A stretch of 64,000 bases of DNA, from contig OZ220675.1 in NCBI GenBank assembly GCA_965116325.1, forward strand, positions 1,116,001-1,180,000. Direction: 5' to 3'. A model generated the notes under the pieces. The model searched no databases, was not told the DNA's origin, and was given only the letters and a program-made list of their open reading frames with translations. This stretch comes from JAGWBF01 sp965116325 (GTDB taxonomy: Bacteria > Chloroflexota > Dehalococcoidia > Lucifugimonadales > JAGWBF01). Of this stretch, positions 20,190 through 28,566 are shown in pieces. The position numbers and the translations under genes were made by a program. Position 1 is the first letter of the stretch, and every line of letters begins with the position of its first letter.

Positions 20190-21659
20190 TCATGCGGCCA
20201 AGCTGGAATGCCTCAGCCGGGCTAACAGATATTCCTGGGGCTTGGTTCCTTTCATCGAATTGCAGGCAGCGCAAAGCAACTGCAGATTCTCTATGTGGTC
20301 CGTCCCTCCCTTAGCCTTTGGGACGATATGGTCTATCGTCAGATTCCGGTCAAAGAAATGTTCGTGGCATCCTGCACAGTCGCCACCTTGCTTCCCATAA
20401 AGAGTCGGTTTGTGCATCTGATAGGGGGGCAATTTGCCCAAGTCAGTCCGGTGGAGAATGTCGGTGCGGGCGGTCACGTAGCCATGGTGAAACAGGCTGC
20501 CCATAGACTTCCGCAACCGCGCATTGACCAGTTCAACCGCCTTGGCCGATAGGTCGATGCCTACCCACTGGCGACCCAAGTTCTCAGCAGCCACGCAGGC
20601 CGTAGCACAACCGCAGAACGGGTCAAGTACCATGCCTCCCTCATTCGTACTGGCTTTGATGATGCGCTCCAGGAGGGCAAGAGGCTTTTGCGTGGGATAC
20701 CCAACACGCTCCTTGGAGTTGGCTTCCAAACGTGAGATGTCAGCAAAGACATCATCTATTGCCGTCCCCTTTGTGGAATCAAGGTAGCGCTTTAGCCGAG
20801 GCATCCCCAGACCGTCAGCAGGCCAATCTATCAGCCCGGCGGCGTCAAGGGCGTCCAAACGACTATGTACGCCGGGATACTGGTCAGGCCAACCCGGTAT
20901 CAGGCCATGCTTGATGATGAAGTCATTCATGCCGCCCTGGGTCGGCGTGCTCCAGTGTCTGCCCACCTTGCCGGGGTCAATCCCGCGCCATGGCTCGCCC
21001 GATTCCCCGGAACGGGGGGCGCTGGCAGTCAGATCAGCTGACTGCCAGCGCCCCCTTTCATCGGTCCTATGGTACGCGCGTTTCGTGTATTTCTTGTCAT
21101 GCGGCACCCACTGGGTATTCCACTGGTAGGCGTCGCCTGCACAATAGAACAGAATGGTGTCGTGCACCCGACCAAACCGCCTGCTGTCACTGCGTCCGGC
21201 CGTTCTCCGCCAAATAATCTCATTCTTGAAGTTCCTATGGCCGAAGATAGCATCCATAAGCAGCTTCAGGTAGTGGCTAGCGGTCTGGTCGCAGTGAAGG
21301 TAGATACTTCCGGTTTCGTTCAAGACTCGTCGCATCTCCAACAACCGGACAGCCATCATGGTCAGGTATGATTGCATACCCTTCCCTCTGGTTGCCCTAG
21401 CCGTCTGAATTACTGCACAAACGGCGGGTTGAGACTCCGCGATGATGGTGAGCCATGCATCATCTTCCGGCGAAAGCGCCCAGGTGTCCGTGAACGCAGC
21501 GCCAGCGGCTTGGCTTCCTACAGGGGCTGCATAGTCCCTATTTGAGTTGAAGGGTGGGTCCAGGTAAATCAGGTCAACGCAGTCGCTGTTCATCCCGCGA
21601 AGAATGTCCAGATTGTCCCCAGTCCAAATGGTCTTGTCGTGGAAGTTAGGCTCTGCCAT
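20190..21659 (-). CDS. DNA methyltransferase (beta class) fused to an HNH domain
   Basis: 489 residues. The catalytic motif IV DPPF (residues 34-37) comes first, and the SAM-binding motif DPFCGCAT (346-353) follows with GIDLS. This is the beta-class order of N6-adenine or N4-cytosine methyltransferases, related to type III Mod and solitary enzymes. The C-terminal 65 residues form an HNH-type unit: C428-x2-C431, H444 in TIDHIVP, N458, and C463-x2-C466 followed by Asn. In related proteins this fold cuts or only binds DNA. The ATG at 21659 has GAGGA upstream and overlaps the previous gene by 14 bp. No separate restriction gene is visible, so it may act as a solitary modifier protecting the element. 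An 18-bp perfect inverted repeat lies inside the coding region (21015-21055). Confidence 0.9.
   Translation of the reverse strand: MAEPNFHDKTIWTGDNLDILRGMNSDCVDLIYLDPPFNSNRDYAAPVGSQAAGAAFTDTWALSPEDDAWLTIIAESQPAVCAVIQTARATRGKGMQSYLTMMAVRLLEMRRVLNETGSIYLHCDQTASHYLKLLMDAIFGHRNFKNEIIWRRTAGRSDSRRFGRVHDTILFYCAGDAYQWNTQWVPHDKKYTKRAYHRTDERGRWQSADLTASAPRSGESGEPWRGIDPGKVGRHWSTPTQGGMNDFIIKHGLIPGWPDQYPGVHSRLDALDAAGLIDWPADGLGMPRLKRYLDSTKGTAIDDVFADISRLEANSKERVGYPTQKPLALLERIIKASTNEGGMVLDPFCGCATACVAAENLGRQWVGIDLSAKAVELVNARLRKSMGSLFHHGYVTARTDILHRTDLGKLPPYQMHKPTLYGKQGGDCAGCHEHFFDRNLTIDHIVPKAKGGTDHIENLQLLCAACNSMKGTKPQEYLLARLRHSSLAA
21015..21055. repeat. Perfect 18-bp inverted repeat inside the methyltransferase gene
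   Basis: GGGGGCGCTGGCAGTCAG at 21015-21032, a 5-base loop ATCAG, and the exact complement at 21038-21055. It sits within codons for about residues 202-215 of the methyltransferase without disturbing the frame. Such a strong stem in coding RNA is unusual. Confidence 0.9.
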
Positions 21660-22263
21660 CGGTGTCCTCTTCGTTGTCTATAGCAGATGTTTCCCAAATG
21701 CTCCTGTGTATATTTCTTAAGCGGGCGCCTCGCAAATAACCACGTTTGGAGTAACTTTCCAACATCCCTAGGAATCCCAACCAAAACCGTTCGCCTCTTG
21801 GGCTACGGTCGTCATAATCCGTATATTTAGGTAGGGGGATTCTGAGGTTTTTGAGTTGAGCACACAGCCATGCGAAATTAGCCAAGCTGGACGCAATCTC
21901 AGATGCGTCGGACAAAGAACTAGGGTCCAAGGTTCGGCGGCGGTTGTCATAGTACCGTAACAACTCCTCTTTGCAGGTTCTGATGTCGGCTTCCAGCTCC
22001 CGGAACCTGTCCACGTTTGGGCCATCAGCTAAATGATACCTTACCCATTTCACAGACGTTGGTACAGTCCACCAAACCAGCAGCCCTCCAAAATAGATGA
22101 CAGCAAATAGGACAATGTAGTGGAGTATTGTCTCGCCCATAGAAAACGCAGCCCTCACGTTTTCCAAGGCATCAGGCAAGTCAGCCAATGCGTACAGCGA
22201 AAGCCCAAGTCCGTCTGCCGCCCCCCACTTGGGGTACAATATCGGAGGTGCTCTTTTGCGCAT
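21646..22263 (-). CDS. IS-borne single-helix membrane protein, function unknown
   Basis: 205 residues. One clear transmembrane segment at about 46-66 (HYIVLFAVIYFGGLLVWW) separates a short N-terminal part from a charged, helical cytoplasmic part of about 140 residues. I recognise no family. It is the first gene of the element's leftward operon and overlaps the methyltransferase start by 14 bp, suggesting translational coupling. The ATG at 22263 lies 22 bp inside the right inverted repeat. A membrane protein as passenger beside a methyltransferase is odd; a link to restriction or exclusion is conceivable but not shown. Confidence 0.65.
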   Translation of the reverse strand: MRKRAPPILYPKWGAADGLGLSLYALADLPDALENVRAAFSMGETILHYIVLFAVIYFGGLLVWWTVPTSVKWVRYHLADGPNVDRFRELEADIRTCKEELLRYYDNRRRTLDPSSLSDASEIASSLANFAWLCAQLKNLRIPLPKYTDYDDRSPRGERFWLGFLGMLESYSKRGYLRGARLRNIHRSIWETSAIDNEEDTDGRA

Positions 22264-22284
22264 CCTCTACATACTAAAGTCCAG

Positions 22285-22308
22285 CATCCGCTACAAGCAA
22301 ACGGAACC
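22285..22308. repeat. Right terminal inverted repeat of the IS
   Basis: 24 bp, exact reverse complement of 18754-18777. It lies just upstream of the leftward membrane-protein gene (ATG at 22263), so that gene's promoter must sit inside or across this end. Confidence 0.95.
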
Positions 22309-22316
22309 CCCAGGAA
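22309..22316. repeat. Right target-site duplication (CCCAGGAA)
   Basis: Second copy of the 8-bp target. The host frame resumes at 22317 with codons for PYLRYSSLSENRF, in phase with the left part of the giant gene once the element and one octamer are removed. Confidence 0.95.
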
Positions 22317-23723
22317 CCCTACCTCCGCTACTCGAGCTTGAGCGAAAACCGGTTCACCTTCCGGGGCAAGGAATATCAAGTATGGAGCTTGTTCACAAGC
22401 CCTGGAACGCATCCCGATGTCAGTCCCGGTTCCCCTGGGAGAATCCCGGAGTATTCGACGTTCTCAACACACATTATGGAGGTGGTAGGAGGCGAACTGA
22501 AGCTGAGGGTCGATCAGGACCATCAACGGGACTGGACCCTGTATATCGACGGTATCGCTCTGCCCTTCACAGATGTCGTGTCCGGTAACGGGGCCGGGAC
22601 AAGATTCGTATGGCATCATCCGAAGCTGCAGGACCTCTACGCCAACTGGACCGACGGAGACACCTACGAAATCATGATTGCCGAAGACCCGGTCAGCGAA
22701 CGACCCGAGCCAGCGGTAACTACGCCCATGGCGCCCAGATACCTGAGGATTATCCCTGGCGATGGCAGTTTGGTTGCCAATTGGAAGCAGCCTTTGAAGG
22801 ACGGCAACTCGGACATCACCCACTATCGGCTTCAGTGGAAGCTCGATACGGAGAGCTGGAGTGACCCGAATACCGTTGAGGAGGCGGATGTCCCGCCTTC
22901 TGGTGGGGGACACACCGAGGTCTTCCACATGATCACGGGGCTCAGCAACTACACCACGTACACCTTACGCGTCATTGCAGTGAACGACGTAGGTGACAGC
23001 GAGCCGTCCGCCGAACACTTCGGTATGCCACAAGAGAAGTCCCTCCATATTGCCGATAACGTGGTGAATGGCAACCAATTGACCATCACCTACGAGCGTG
23101 CACTGGACGGCGGTTCAATCCCAAGCAAGGAGTCATTCTGGGTGCTGGTAAACGGCGCCCCGAGAGACGTCACCGGCGTATCCATATCCGGCAGGTCCGT
23201 GGTGCTGACACTGGACGAGCCAGCAAAGCGGACCATCAGGGCCACCGATGTGGTGGAATTCCGCTATGTGACACCACCTTCCGGTACACCGGCAATCAAG
23301 GACACCGAGGGGAACTACGCCTATTCTTGTGAGTTTGGTGAGCATCCCTCGGAGGCCAGGAACGAAACAGACCCGGGACTGCTGGAGTCGGTAACTGCCG
23401 AATTTACGATGGTGCCGACATCCCATAGCGGCCCTGGAGGCGAGGTTGTTTTCAGGATCGAGTTCAGTGAGCCGGTTAGGGTCAACAGTGGTCCAAACTT
23501 TGCCCACCTTCTGAACGTGGAGGGCGGAGAGGTAACCAGTGCTTGGTGGCTCGACGGAGATACAACAACCTGGGAGATAGTGGTGGAGCCGGGAACCAAT
23601 GAGGACCTCAAGGTTACGCTCCCCGCAGATCGGCCATGCGACGCACCGGGGGCTCCCTGCGGCAGCGGGGAACGGCGCCTCAGCAGAGAGCTTGAGCTTA
23701 CCATCCCAGGTCCCAACTCCTAA
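22317..23723 (+). pseudogene. 3' part of the giant Calx-beta gene, separated by the IS
   Basis: 468 codons that continue the giant protein in phase (PYLRYSSLSENRF...). The first about 100 residues complete a module begun before the IS (CETAVWCATVEF on the left; SLSENRFTFRGKEYQV, LYIDGIALPF and WTDGDTYEI on the right), familiar from Chloroflexota surface proteins. A fibronectin type III domain follows (nt about 22730-23020: APRYLRIIPGDGSLVANW to YTLRVIAVNDVGDSEPS). Next is a SwmB-like beta domain (NGNQLTITYERALDG) and a final Ig-like module ending GSGERRLSRELELTIPG. It now has no start of its own; an internal TTG at 22338 has no convincing ribosome site. It is probably silent unless the IS excises. 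Confidence 0.92.
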
Positions 23724-23904
23724 GGATACGGTGGGAGCACCCCTCCGAGAAAAGGCACCGAGGAGATGTCCCTGGAATGTTCGGTGTTGTCTAGTTTCGA
23801 ATGCGCCGGTAGATGAGTGTCCCATGACGATTTCGGCGAAGTCGCCCCACGTCACCTCCCGCCACTTGCTCACGCTTTGCTCCCCTGTTGATGCCTACGG
23901 CCAC

Positions 23905-24675
23905 CTATGGCGAATAGCGACGGACTATGGCTCTAGCGTGCTCCCGTATCTCCGGATTTGCATCGCGGGTCCACGTCGCCAGCAAGTCATGGTACGTGCA
24001 GGCGACGAACCTTACTTCGTCGCCTTGTACGCTCTGGGCAAAATGCCTGAGCTCATTTCGATGGATGGCCTTCGCCTCATCAGAAATACGTTTGCTTGAA
24101 TTCGGCAACACGTCGGGCTCAGCGTAGAGATAGAAGAGGATGGGCGATAGAGCTGCGTATTGCTTGCCGGGTCTAGTACGCGTCCGCAGGCCCAGGGCAT
24201 GTTTCACGAGCTGATCGGCCTTGAGAGACACGTATAGACTACCATTGTCACGGAGTGCGTCTCTGATCCCTTGATAGCCACTCATGCGATCGCCCCAGAC
24301 GTCCCGCCAGTAGGCATCGGAGAATTGTGCTTCGGGCTTATCCCGGAAAGGCTCAAAGCGCTTGGACTCGATGCCGAAGAGCGCCGACGATGTAGGAATT
24401 AGCACATCCAGAACAGGATGGGTGCCTCCACGCCAAGGGAGAGATACCGTTCTCTCAAGGGCTAGTGAAGATGCGGGCCACCCTAGATCCTCACTCCCCG
24501 GCAGAGGGGGAAGGTCGTCTGGTCGATTGAGGAAGAAGCCGAAGGTGTTAGCGGCAAGCGCAGCTGAGGACTCCGGGCTGTCGAATTTTCCGCTCACGAT
24601 CTCTTTGCCTGGTGCGGCATTGTAGATGTCCTCGATTTGCTCACGTGGAACCCCGGGTAAGAATCTGTCCTGCAT
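23905..24675 (-). CDS. Putative PD-(D/E)XK nuclease-like protein
   Basis: 256 residues from ATG 24675 (MQDRFLPGVP); a GTG four codons earlier is possible. The core HPVLDVLIPTSSALFGIESKRFEPF holds D-x(n)-E-x-K, the pattern of PD-(D/E)XK nucleases. The style resembles putative restriction enzymes in which E-S-K-R is followed by an aromatic residue. No helicase or methyltransferase partner is adjacent. It lies between the end of the giant gene and the serine recombinase and reads leftward, so it could be host or part of the mobile element. Two short gaps flank it (181 bp left, 108 bp right); nothing recognisable is in them. Function as a defence nuclease is inference only. Confidence 0.6.
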   Translation of the reverse strand: MQDRFLPGVPREQIEDIYNAAPGKEIVSGKFDSPESSAALAANTFGFFLNRPDDLPPLPGSEDLGWPASSLALERTVSLPWRGGTHPVLDVLIPTSSALFGIESKRFEPFRDKPEAQFSDAYWRDVWGDRMSGYQGIRDALRDNGSLYVSLKADQLVKHALGLRTRTRPGKQYAALSPILFYLYAEPDVLPNSSKRISDEAKAIHRNELRHFAQSVQGDEVRFVACTYHDLLATWTRDANPEIREHARAIVRRYSP

Positions 24676-24783
24676 GGATGCCCCCACTTACCGGGCCGCC
24701 AGCCCAATGCCCGGTGCTGTAGTCTCGCTCACCACCGCATAATCTGGCAGCTCCACTTACACCTTCACCGAGCCTCGCGTCGG

Positions 24784-26535
24784 CTACCGGATGCCCAAGG
24801 GGGAGAAGTCGGTGCAGGACAAGGAGTGAGGGCGAAGCCCTCCTCGCCCCGCCGCCGGCTCTCGTGCGGCTGGATGGAAAGCAGAGTTAGCCTGCAGGTC
24901 CAGCACCAAGGTCAAGGTGAAGGCGAAGGTTCTTGATTTTATCAAGTGTGGTGGGCCGACCTGTACGGTAGACAGAACCGACCCTTCAAGGGCCATTTTA
25001 TCAGTTATCCGCCCGGATAAAAAACGATCACCCGGCATGGGTACGGTGTACCGAATCAGGGCGTCGCCGGGGATGACCATGATCTCCTTGACGAAGGACT
25101 CGATGAAGGACCTGCGCTCGGTCAGTTCACTCTCTTGCAGGAAGTCCTTCATGTCTTTGGCGTAGGCCGCGATGGTGTCTACGTCGTCCAGGTGCGCCCT
25201 GCGCTGGGAGAGAATTGCTCTTGCGTCCTCCGCCGCATCCTCAAGGCGCTCCTTGCGCTCCCTGTGCTCGTTGATCCTCTCCGAGGCTTCGGCGACGTCA
25301 AGGTTGGAGGTCTCAAGGGCGTTCCAGATGACTCTGAGCCGCCGCTTCACGTCCTCAAGCTCATCATCAATGGTCTTCAGCCTCTTCCGCTGTTCGCTGG
25401 CGATGCCGTCCATCTGCTCGTCCACAACCTTCACCAGCTCGGTGATGCTCCCGTCGGTGAGAATGCTGGAGCGAATCTTCTCGACGATCATCTCCTCGAA
25501 GCGGCGGGCATTGAGCCTGGGAGTGTGGCAGGCCCCCTTGCCGCGCTTCATGATCGACTGGCAGACGTAGTAGGCGAACTGCCCACTTTTGGCGTCTTGG
25601 CCGCTCAGCGCCCTGTTGCACGCCTTGCACTTGACCAGCCCGCTGAGCATGTAGGTGCTTCCAACCCTGCGGGGGTGCGCCTGCTTGGGGGCGCGGGAGC
25701 GCATCAGCTTTCCGACCCTGTTGAACTGGGCCCTGGTGATTATGGCGGGGAACGCCTTCTCGACCCGGATCGGCTCGGAGTGGTCTTTCGAGTTAGTACC
25801 CCATACCAGTGTTCCCGTGTAAGCCTCGTTTACGAGGATGGCATGGACGCTGGTCTTGCCCCACAGCTTACCCCTAGGGCTCAGGATGCCCTCGTCGTTG
25901 AGGGTTCTGGTGATGTCCACCATTCCATTGCCGGCCTCTGCCATGTCGAACATGCGCTTGACGATGCGGGACGCATCCTCGTCGGGCACGAGCGTTGGCC
26001 GTTTCTTGGCCCCGTCCTGCACCATGACCCGGTTGTAGCCGAAGGGTGAGTAGCTGGAGACCCAGAAGCCGCGGGATGCGGCCTCTCTCATTCCACGCAA
26101 GACCTCCTGGGCAAGATTCTCACTGTAGAACTCGTCCACACTCTCGATGATGCCTTCCAGCAGCTTGCCGGTGGGCGAGTCGTCGGCCTGCTCGGTGATT
26201 GAGACCACCCGGACGCCCTTGCGCCGGAGCAGCGACTTGAAGGCGACGGCGTGCTCGCGCTTGCGGGTGAAGCGGGAGAACTTCCAGACGAGGATTTCCT
26301 TGAAGGGGGCTTCGGCTTTGCTGGCCGCGTCGATCATCTTTTGGAACTCGGGGCGCGTCGATACGCGTCCGCTCTCGGCCTCGTCCACATACTCGCGGAC
26401 GACGATGTATCCGTTCTTTTGCGCGTGGTCCCTGAGAGCCCGCAGCTGTGCGGCCACGGACAGGTCCACGTCCTGCCTGTCACTGGACACCCTCGCGTAG
26501 AGGGCCACCGGCGTGTAGTCAAGTCGGTCGTTCAT
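24784..26535 (-). CDS. Large serine recombinase (site-specific integrase)
   Basis: 583 residues. The N-terminal resolvase domain has the catalytic motif YARVSSDRQ (nucleophile Ser17) and the conserved VWKFSRFTR and ADDSPTGKLLEGI segments. A recombinase domain follows (GFWVSSYSPFGY to NEAYTGTLVWG). A zinc ribbon (CKACNRALSG ... YYVCQ ... CHTP) and a long coiled coil (about 365-460) complete the large-serine-integrase layout. It integrates or excises the conjugative element between attP and attB without host factors. ATG 26535 has a strong AGGAGG. The last 35 residues are low-complexity, rich in Arg and Pro, and unlike the rest, suggesting the frame reads through a recombined attachment site. 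The gene overlaps the CopG gene upstream by 17 bp, so the two are probably co-regulated. Confidence 0.93.
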   Translation of the reverse strand: MNDRLDYTPVALYARVSSDRQDVDLSVAAQLRALRDHAQKNGYIVVREYVDEAESGRVSTRPEFQKMIDAASKAEAPFKEILVWKFSRFTRKREHAVAFKSLLRRKGVRVVSITEQADDSPTGKLLEGIIESVDEFYSENLAQEVLRGMREAASRGFWVSSYSPFGYNRVMVQDGAKKRPTLVPDEDASRIVKRMFDMAEAGNGMVDITRTLNDEGILSPRGKLWGKTSVHAILVNEAYTGTLVWGTNSKDHSEPIRVEKAFPAIITRAQFNRVGKLMRSRAPKQAHPRRVGSTYMLSGLVKCKACNRALSGQDAKSGQFAYYVCQSIMKRGKGACHTPRLNARRFEEMIVEKIRSSILTDGSITELVKVVDEQMDGIASEQRKRLKTIDDELEDVKRRLRVIWNALETSNLDVAEASERINEHRERKERLEDAAEDARAILSQRRAHLDDVDTIAAYAKDMKDFLQESELTERRSFIESFVKEIMVIPGDALIRYTVPMPGDRFLSGRITDKMALEGSVLSTVQVGPPHLIKSRTFAFTLTLVLDLQANSAFHPAAREPAAGRGGLRPHSLSCTDFSPLGIR

Positions 26536-26746
26536 CTGTTCCTCCTCTTGCAGGTAGCTGGCGTCTGCGGGTCTCGGCCCGTTGACGGCGCTCTCGCCGC
26601 AGCCACTCTTGTTCGTCCAAGTAGAGGCGAATCGCCTCTCTCAGGAATTCGCTCATGGTGCGGTCTTCTTCTTCTATGAATTGCCTAACCTGCTCGTCCA
26701 TCTCGGGGGGCAGGGATAGGGTGATGGTCTTTCTTGTTCTCGCCAT
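26519..26746 (-). CDS. Ribbon-helix-helix (CopG-type) repressor
   Basis: 75 residues from ATG 26746, with GGCAAG just upstream. The N-terminal TRKTITLSLPPEMDEQVRQF followed by TMSEFLREAIRLYLDEQ is a textbook ribbon-helix-helix fold: a strand pairing in the dimer to contact DNA, then two helices. The C-terminus is a basic, Arg-rich tail. It overlaps the integrase by 17 bp and probably represses the integrase operon, as CopG or Arc-type proteins do for other mobile elements. An antitoxin role is less likely because no toxin-like gene is beside it. Confidence 0.85.
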   Translation of the reverse strand: MARTRKTITLSLPPEMDEQVRQFIEEEDRTMSEFLREAIRLYLDEQEWLRRERRQRAETRRRQLPARGGTDERPT

Positions 26747-26809
26747 CTCTTGCCTTTCATGGGTAATACCAGGTCTTACCCTTATCATGGACGAATCGAG
26801 ATACCGGTG

Positions 26810-27715
26810 TCAAGGGGCGTCCCGGCGCTCGCCTTCGTCCTTACGAGCGGATGGGAGATTTCCGTAACTCCGCAGGAAGCGTGTCAGCGGCTCTGAGATC
26901 ACGCTGCCGAACACAACACCGACCATTGCGGCAAGCACCACCGACCAATCCTCACCACCGGGGAAGGCCCTCGGGACCCATATTGCGAGGACCATCATTG
27001 GAGCGAACAGGAACAGCATTGCAAGGCTCTCCAAGAACGGGCCAAGCGTGTCGTGCTTTGGCTGTGGCCACCTGTCAATACCCTTGAACAGCAGCCACAC
27101 CAAGAAACTCCACAGGGCAAGGAGCACTGAAACAGCAGCCAGAGGTATCAAGGCGTAATGTGGCTCCAACCCCTTCGAAAGGTCTGGCAGAACCCAGTAC
27201 GCCATCAATAGCATCGCGGCTGGCACCATACCAACCGCGAGAATCCTCTTTCCTCGCACCAGCATCCCGAAGACGATCAACCAGGGAGCTGATGTCATCA
27301 CCACGACTATATTGATTCCCAACTCGTGGAAGTCATACCTGTCGCTTACGGACAACAGCACTGCAAGGAAGATGAAGAACACATACCCGGCAAGCAGCCA
27401 ATCGAATCGCCGGGCCTCGGGCTTTTGGCGCATCGCCTGATAGAACGCTACAGGTGGAAAGTACGCGGGCAGCAGGTTCAACACTATGCTGTCATACAGC
27501 CGGTCAATATGGTCGAACCCCCAAACGAAGTAGGTGAACAACGCCAGATTCACGAGGGTCATCGCGAAGTTGAAGCTGAATCCCCTGCGCAGGTCTTCCC
27601 ATGACAGCTTGCGGGCCTCCGCCAAGGAGCCTTGCACGTGACACACCAAGACCCGCCACACGTCAGATAGACCAGCGGTGAGTCGGGCGAGGTGTTCTCG
27701 GATTCTGTTACGCAT
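26810..27715 (-). CDS. Multi-pass membrane protein, unknown
   Basis: 301 residues from ATG 27715 (GGAG 9 bp upstream); a TTG at 27730 would add five residues. About seven hydrophobic segments are visible: MTLVNLALFTYFVWGF, SIVLNLLPAYFPPVAF, LLAGYVFFIFLAVLLSV, INIVVVMTSAPWLIVFGML, a run near AAMLLMAYWVL, LIPLAAVSVLLALWSFLVWLLF, and a C-terminal pair (AMLFLFAPMMVLAIWV, VVLAAMVGVVFGSVI). No transporter signature is recognisable. The first 45 residues are amphipathic and charged. It is a single gene with gaps of 63 bp on one side and about 170 bp on the other, so it is probably cargo of the conjugative element. Confidence 0.7.
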   Translation of the reverse strand: MRNRIREHLARLTAGLSDVWRVLVCHVQGSLAEARKLSWEDLRRGFSFNFAMTLVNLALFTYFVWGFDHIDRLYDSIVLNLLPAYFPPVAFYQAMRQKPEARRFDWLLAGYVFFIFLAVLLSVSDRYDFHELGINIVVVMTSAPWLIVFGMLVRGKRILAVGMVPAAMLLMAYWVLPDLSKGLEPHYALIPLAAVSVLLALWSFLVWLLFKGIDRWPQPKHDTLGPFLESLAMLFLFAPMMVLAIWVPRAFPGGEDWSVVLAAMVGVVFGSVISEPLTRFLRSYGNLPSARKDEGERRDAP

Positions 27716-27802
27716 GTGACTAGTCTCCAACGCCTCGTCACAATCGGCTTAACTTGCTCTGCGACGTGGACCAGTAGCAAATCCCCGACTCGTAGGGATC
27801 CG

Positions 27803-27834
27803 CAATAAAAGGGCGCATCGCAACGGTGCGCCCT
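27803..27834 (-). terminator. Intrinsic terminator for the leftward nuclease operon
   Basis: Read leftward, AGGGCGCA (27827-27834) pairs with TGCGCCCT (27810-27817) around a 9-base loop, followed by TTTTATT (27803-27809). It lies 49 bp after the stop of the PD-(D/E)XK/HEPN gene and before the membrane-protein gene, so it ends the RusA-nuclease transcript. Confidence 0.8.
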
Positions 27835-27882
27835 CCCTCCCGCTGACGGACTTCAGCTGCCCGGTGCGGACAGGAAGCCCGC

Positions 27883-28566
27883 TTAGCGAGCGGTCGGACC
27901 GTTGGAGCCGTCGCGAAGGGCTGGAGTCGTCATGATTCGCCTTATGGTTGCAATGAGGTCCGCTACCAGACCCTCGTCGAAGTCATCCGCGCCGAAGCCG
28001 TGGACGATGGCGTTTCTATACTTTCGCATGCGGGTCAGGGCGTCATAGTCGTCCCTTGAGATGACCCCGTGGTAGACGCCCTGGTCAAGGACGTAACCGG
28101 GCGAGGTGATGCTCGTGCTGGAAACCCCCTGGGCTGCAAGCAGCACCCTGATAACGGCCTCAGAGGCCGACCACGCGAGCAAGAACGCGGCCTCCGGCAT
28201 CTTTGCTTGGAGGGACCTCTCTGCTTCCTCAACCCGTTGAACGATCTTCTCGCTCTCAAACGAACGTGCGCCTTCCGGCGCATCCACCTTTTCCGGTTCA
28301 CCTACCAGGACCAACTCGAAGGTCCACCCTGGCATCGATTCGATGAGTCGCGCCAGCTCGCTTATCTTGGGATCGGCCGCCAGTGACGGCCTGGACTTCA
28401 CTTCTATGACCCTCGTCTCATCGCCCTTCCGAACAAGCAGATCGGCCCTAAATCCCGGCATGAAGTCCAGGGGCGCTTCCAATCGGACCTCATAGCCCTT
28501 GCTTCGGTACTCTTCTGCGGTCTTACGGGTGAGGAGGTATTCGGTTTCGGTTGCATCTCTTACCAA
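27883..28566 (-). CDS. PD-(D/E)XK nuclease domain fused to a HEPN-like domain
   Basis: 227 residues. The N-terminal half contains FRADLLVRKGDETRVIEVKSR, where D and E-x-K form the metal site of a PD-(D/E)XK nuclease of the REase/AHJR type. The C-terminal half is helical (EAAFLLAWSASEAVIRVLLAAQG) and ends with RKYRNAIVHGF, the R-x4-H motif of HEPN ribonucleases. The start is probably TTG 28566, which overlaps the RusA-like stop by 7 bp and implies coupled translation. The pairing of a DNA-nuclease fold with a HEPN fold in one short protein suggests a defence or abortive-infection role. This is inference from domain types, and HEPN domains can also be purely structural. Confidence 0.75.
   Translation of the reverse strand: MVRDATETEYLLTRKTAEEYRSKGYEVRLEAPLDFMPGFRADLLVRKGDETRVIEVKSRPSLAADPKISELARLIESMPGWTFELVLVGEPEKVDAPEGARSFESEKIVQRVEEAERSLQAKMPEAAFLLAWSASEAVIRVLLAAQGVSSTSITSPGYVLDQGVYHGVISRDDYDALTRMRKYRNAIVHGFGADDFDEGLVADLIATIRRIMTTPALRDGSNGPTAR

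Larger units (their letters stand above)
18754..22308. mobile_element. Complete IS with cargo genes, 3,555 bp, inserted in the giant gene
   Basis: Both ends carry the same 24-bp sequence in inverted orientation (18754-18777 and 22285-22308, no mismatch), starting GGTTCCGTTTGCTTGTAGCG. The octamer CCCAGGAA flanks the element on both sides (18746-18753 and 22309-22316). All four genes inside read leftward: membrane protein, methyltransferase-HNH, small ORF, transposase. An 8-bp duplication and GG-starting ends fit the IS6 and IS1595 families; the zinc-ribbon DDE transposase fits either. As I recall, IS1595 relatives are known for passenger genes, so that assignment is slightly favoured. Perfect ends and duplication indicate a recent insertion. 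Confidence 0.95.

Noticed and set aside
22338..23723. Independent gene starting at TTG 22338
   Set aside because: The frame continues the giant gene across the IS, and the TTG has no ribosome site.
24746..24829. Short plus-strand frame ending MPKGEKSVQDKE as a gene fragment
   Set aside because: It may be the tail of an interrupted gene, but it is only 28 codons, preceded by a stop and antisense to the integrase end, so it is kept as a hint for the attachment site, not as a feature.
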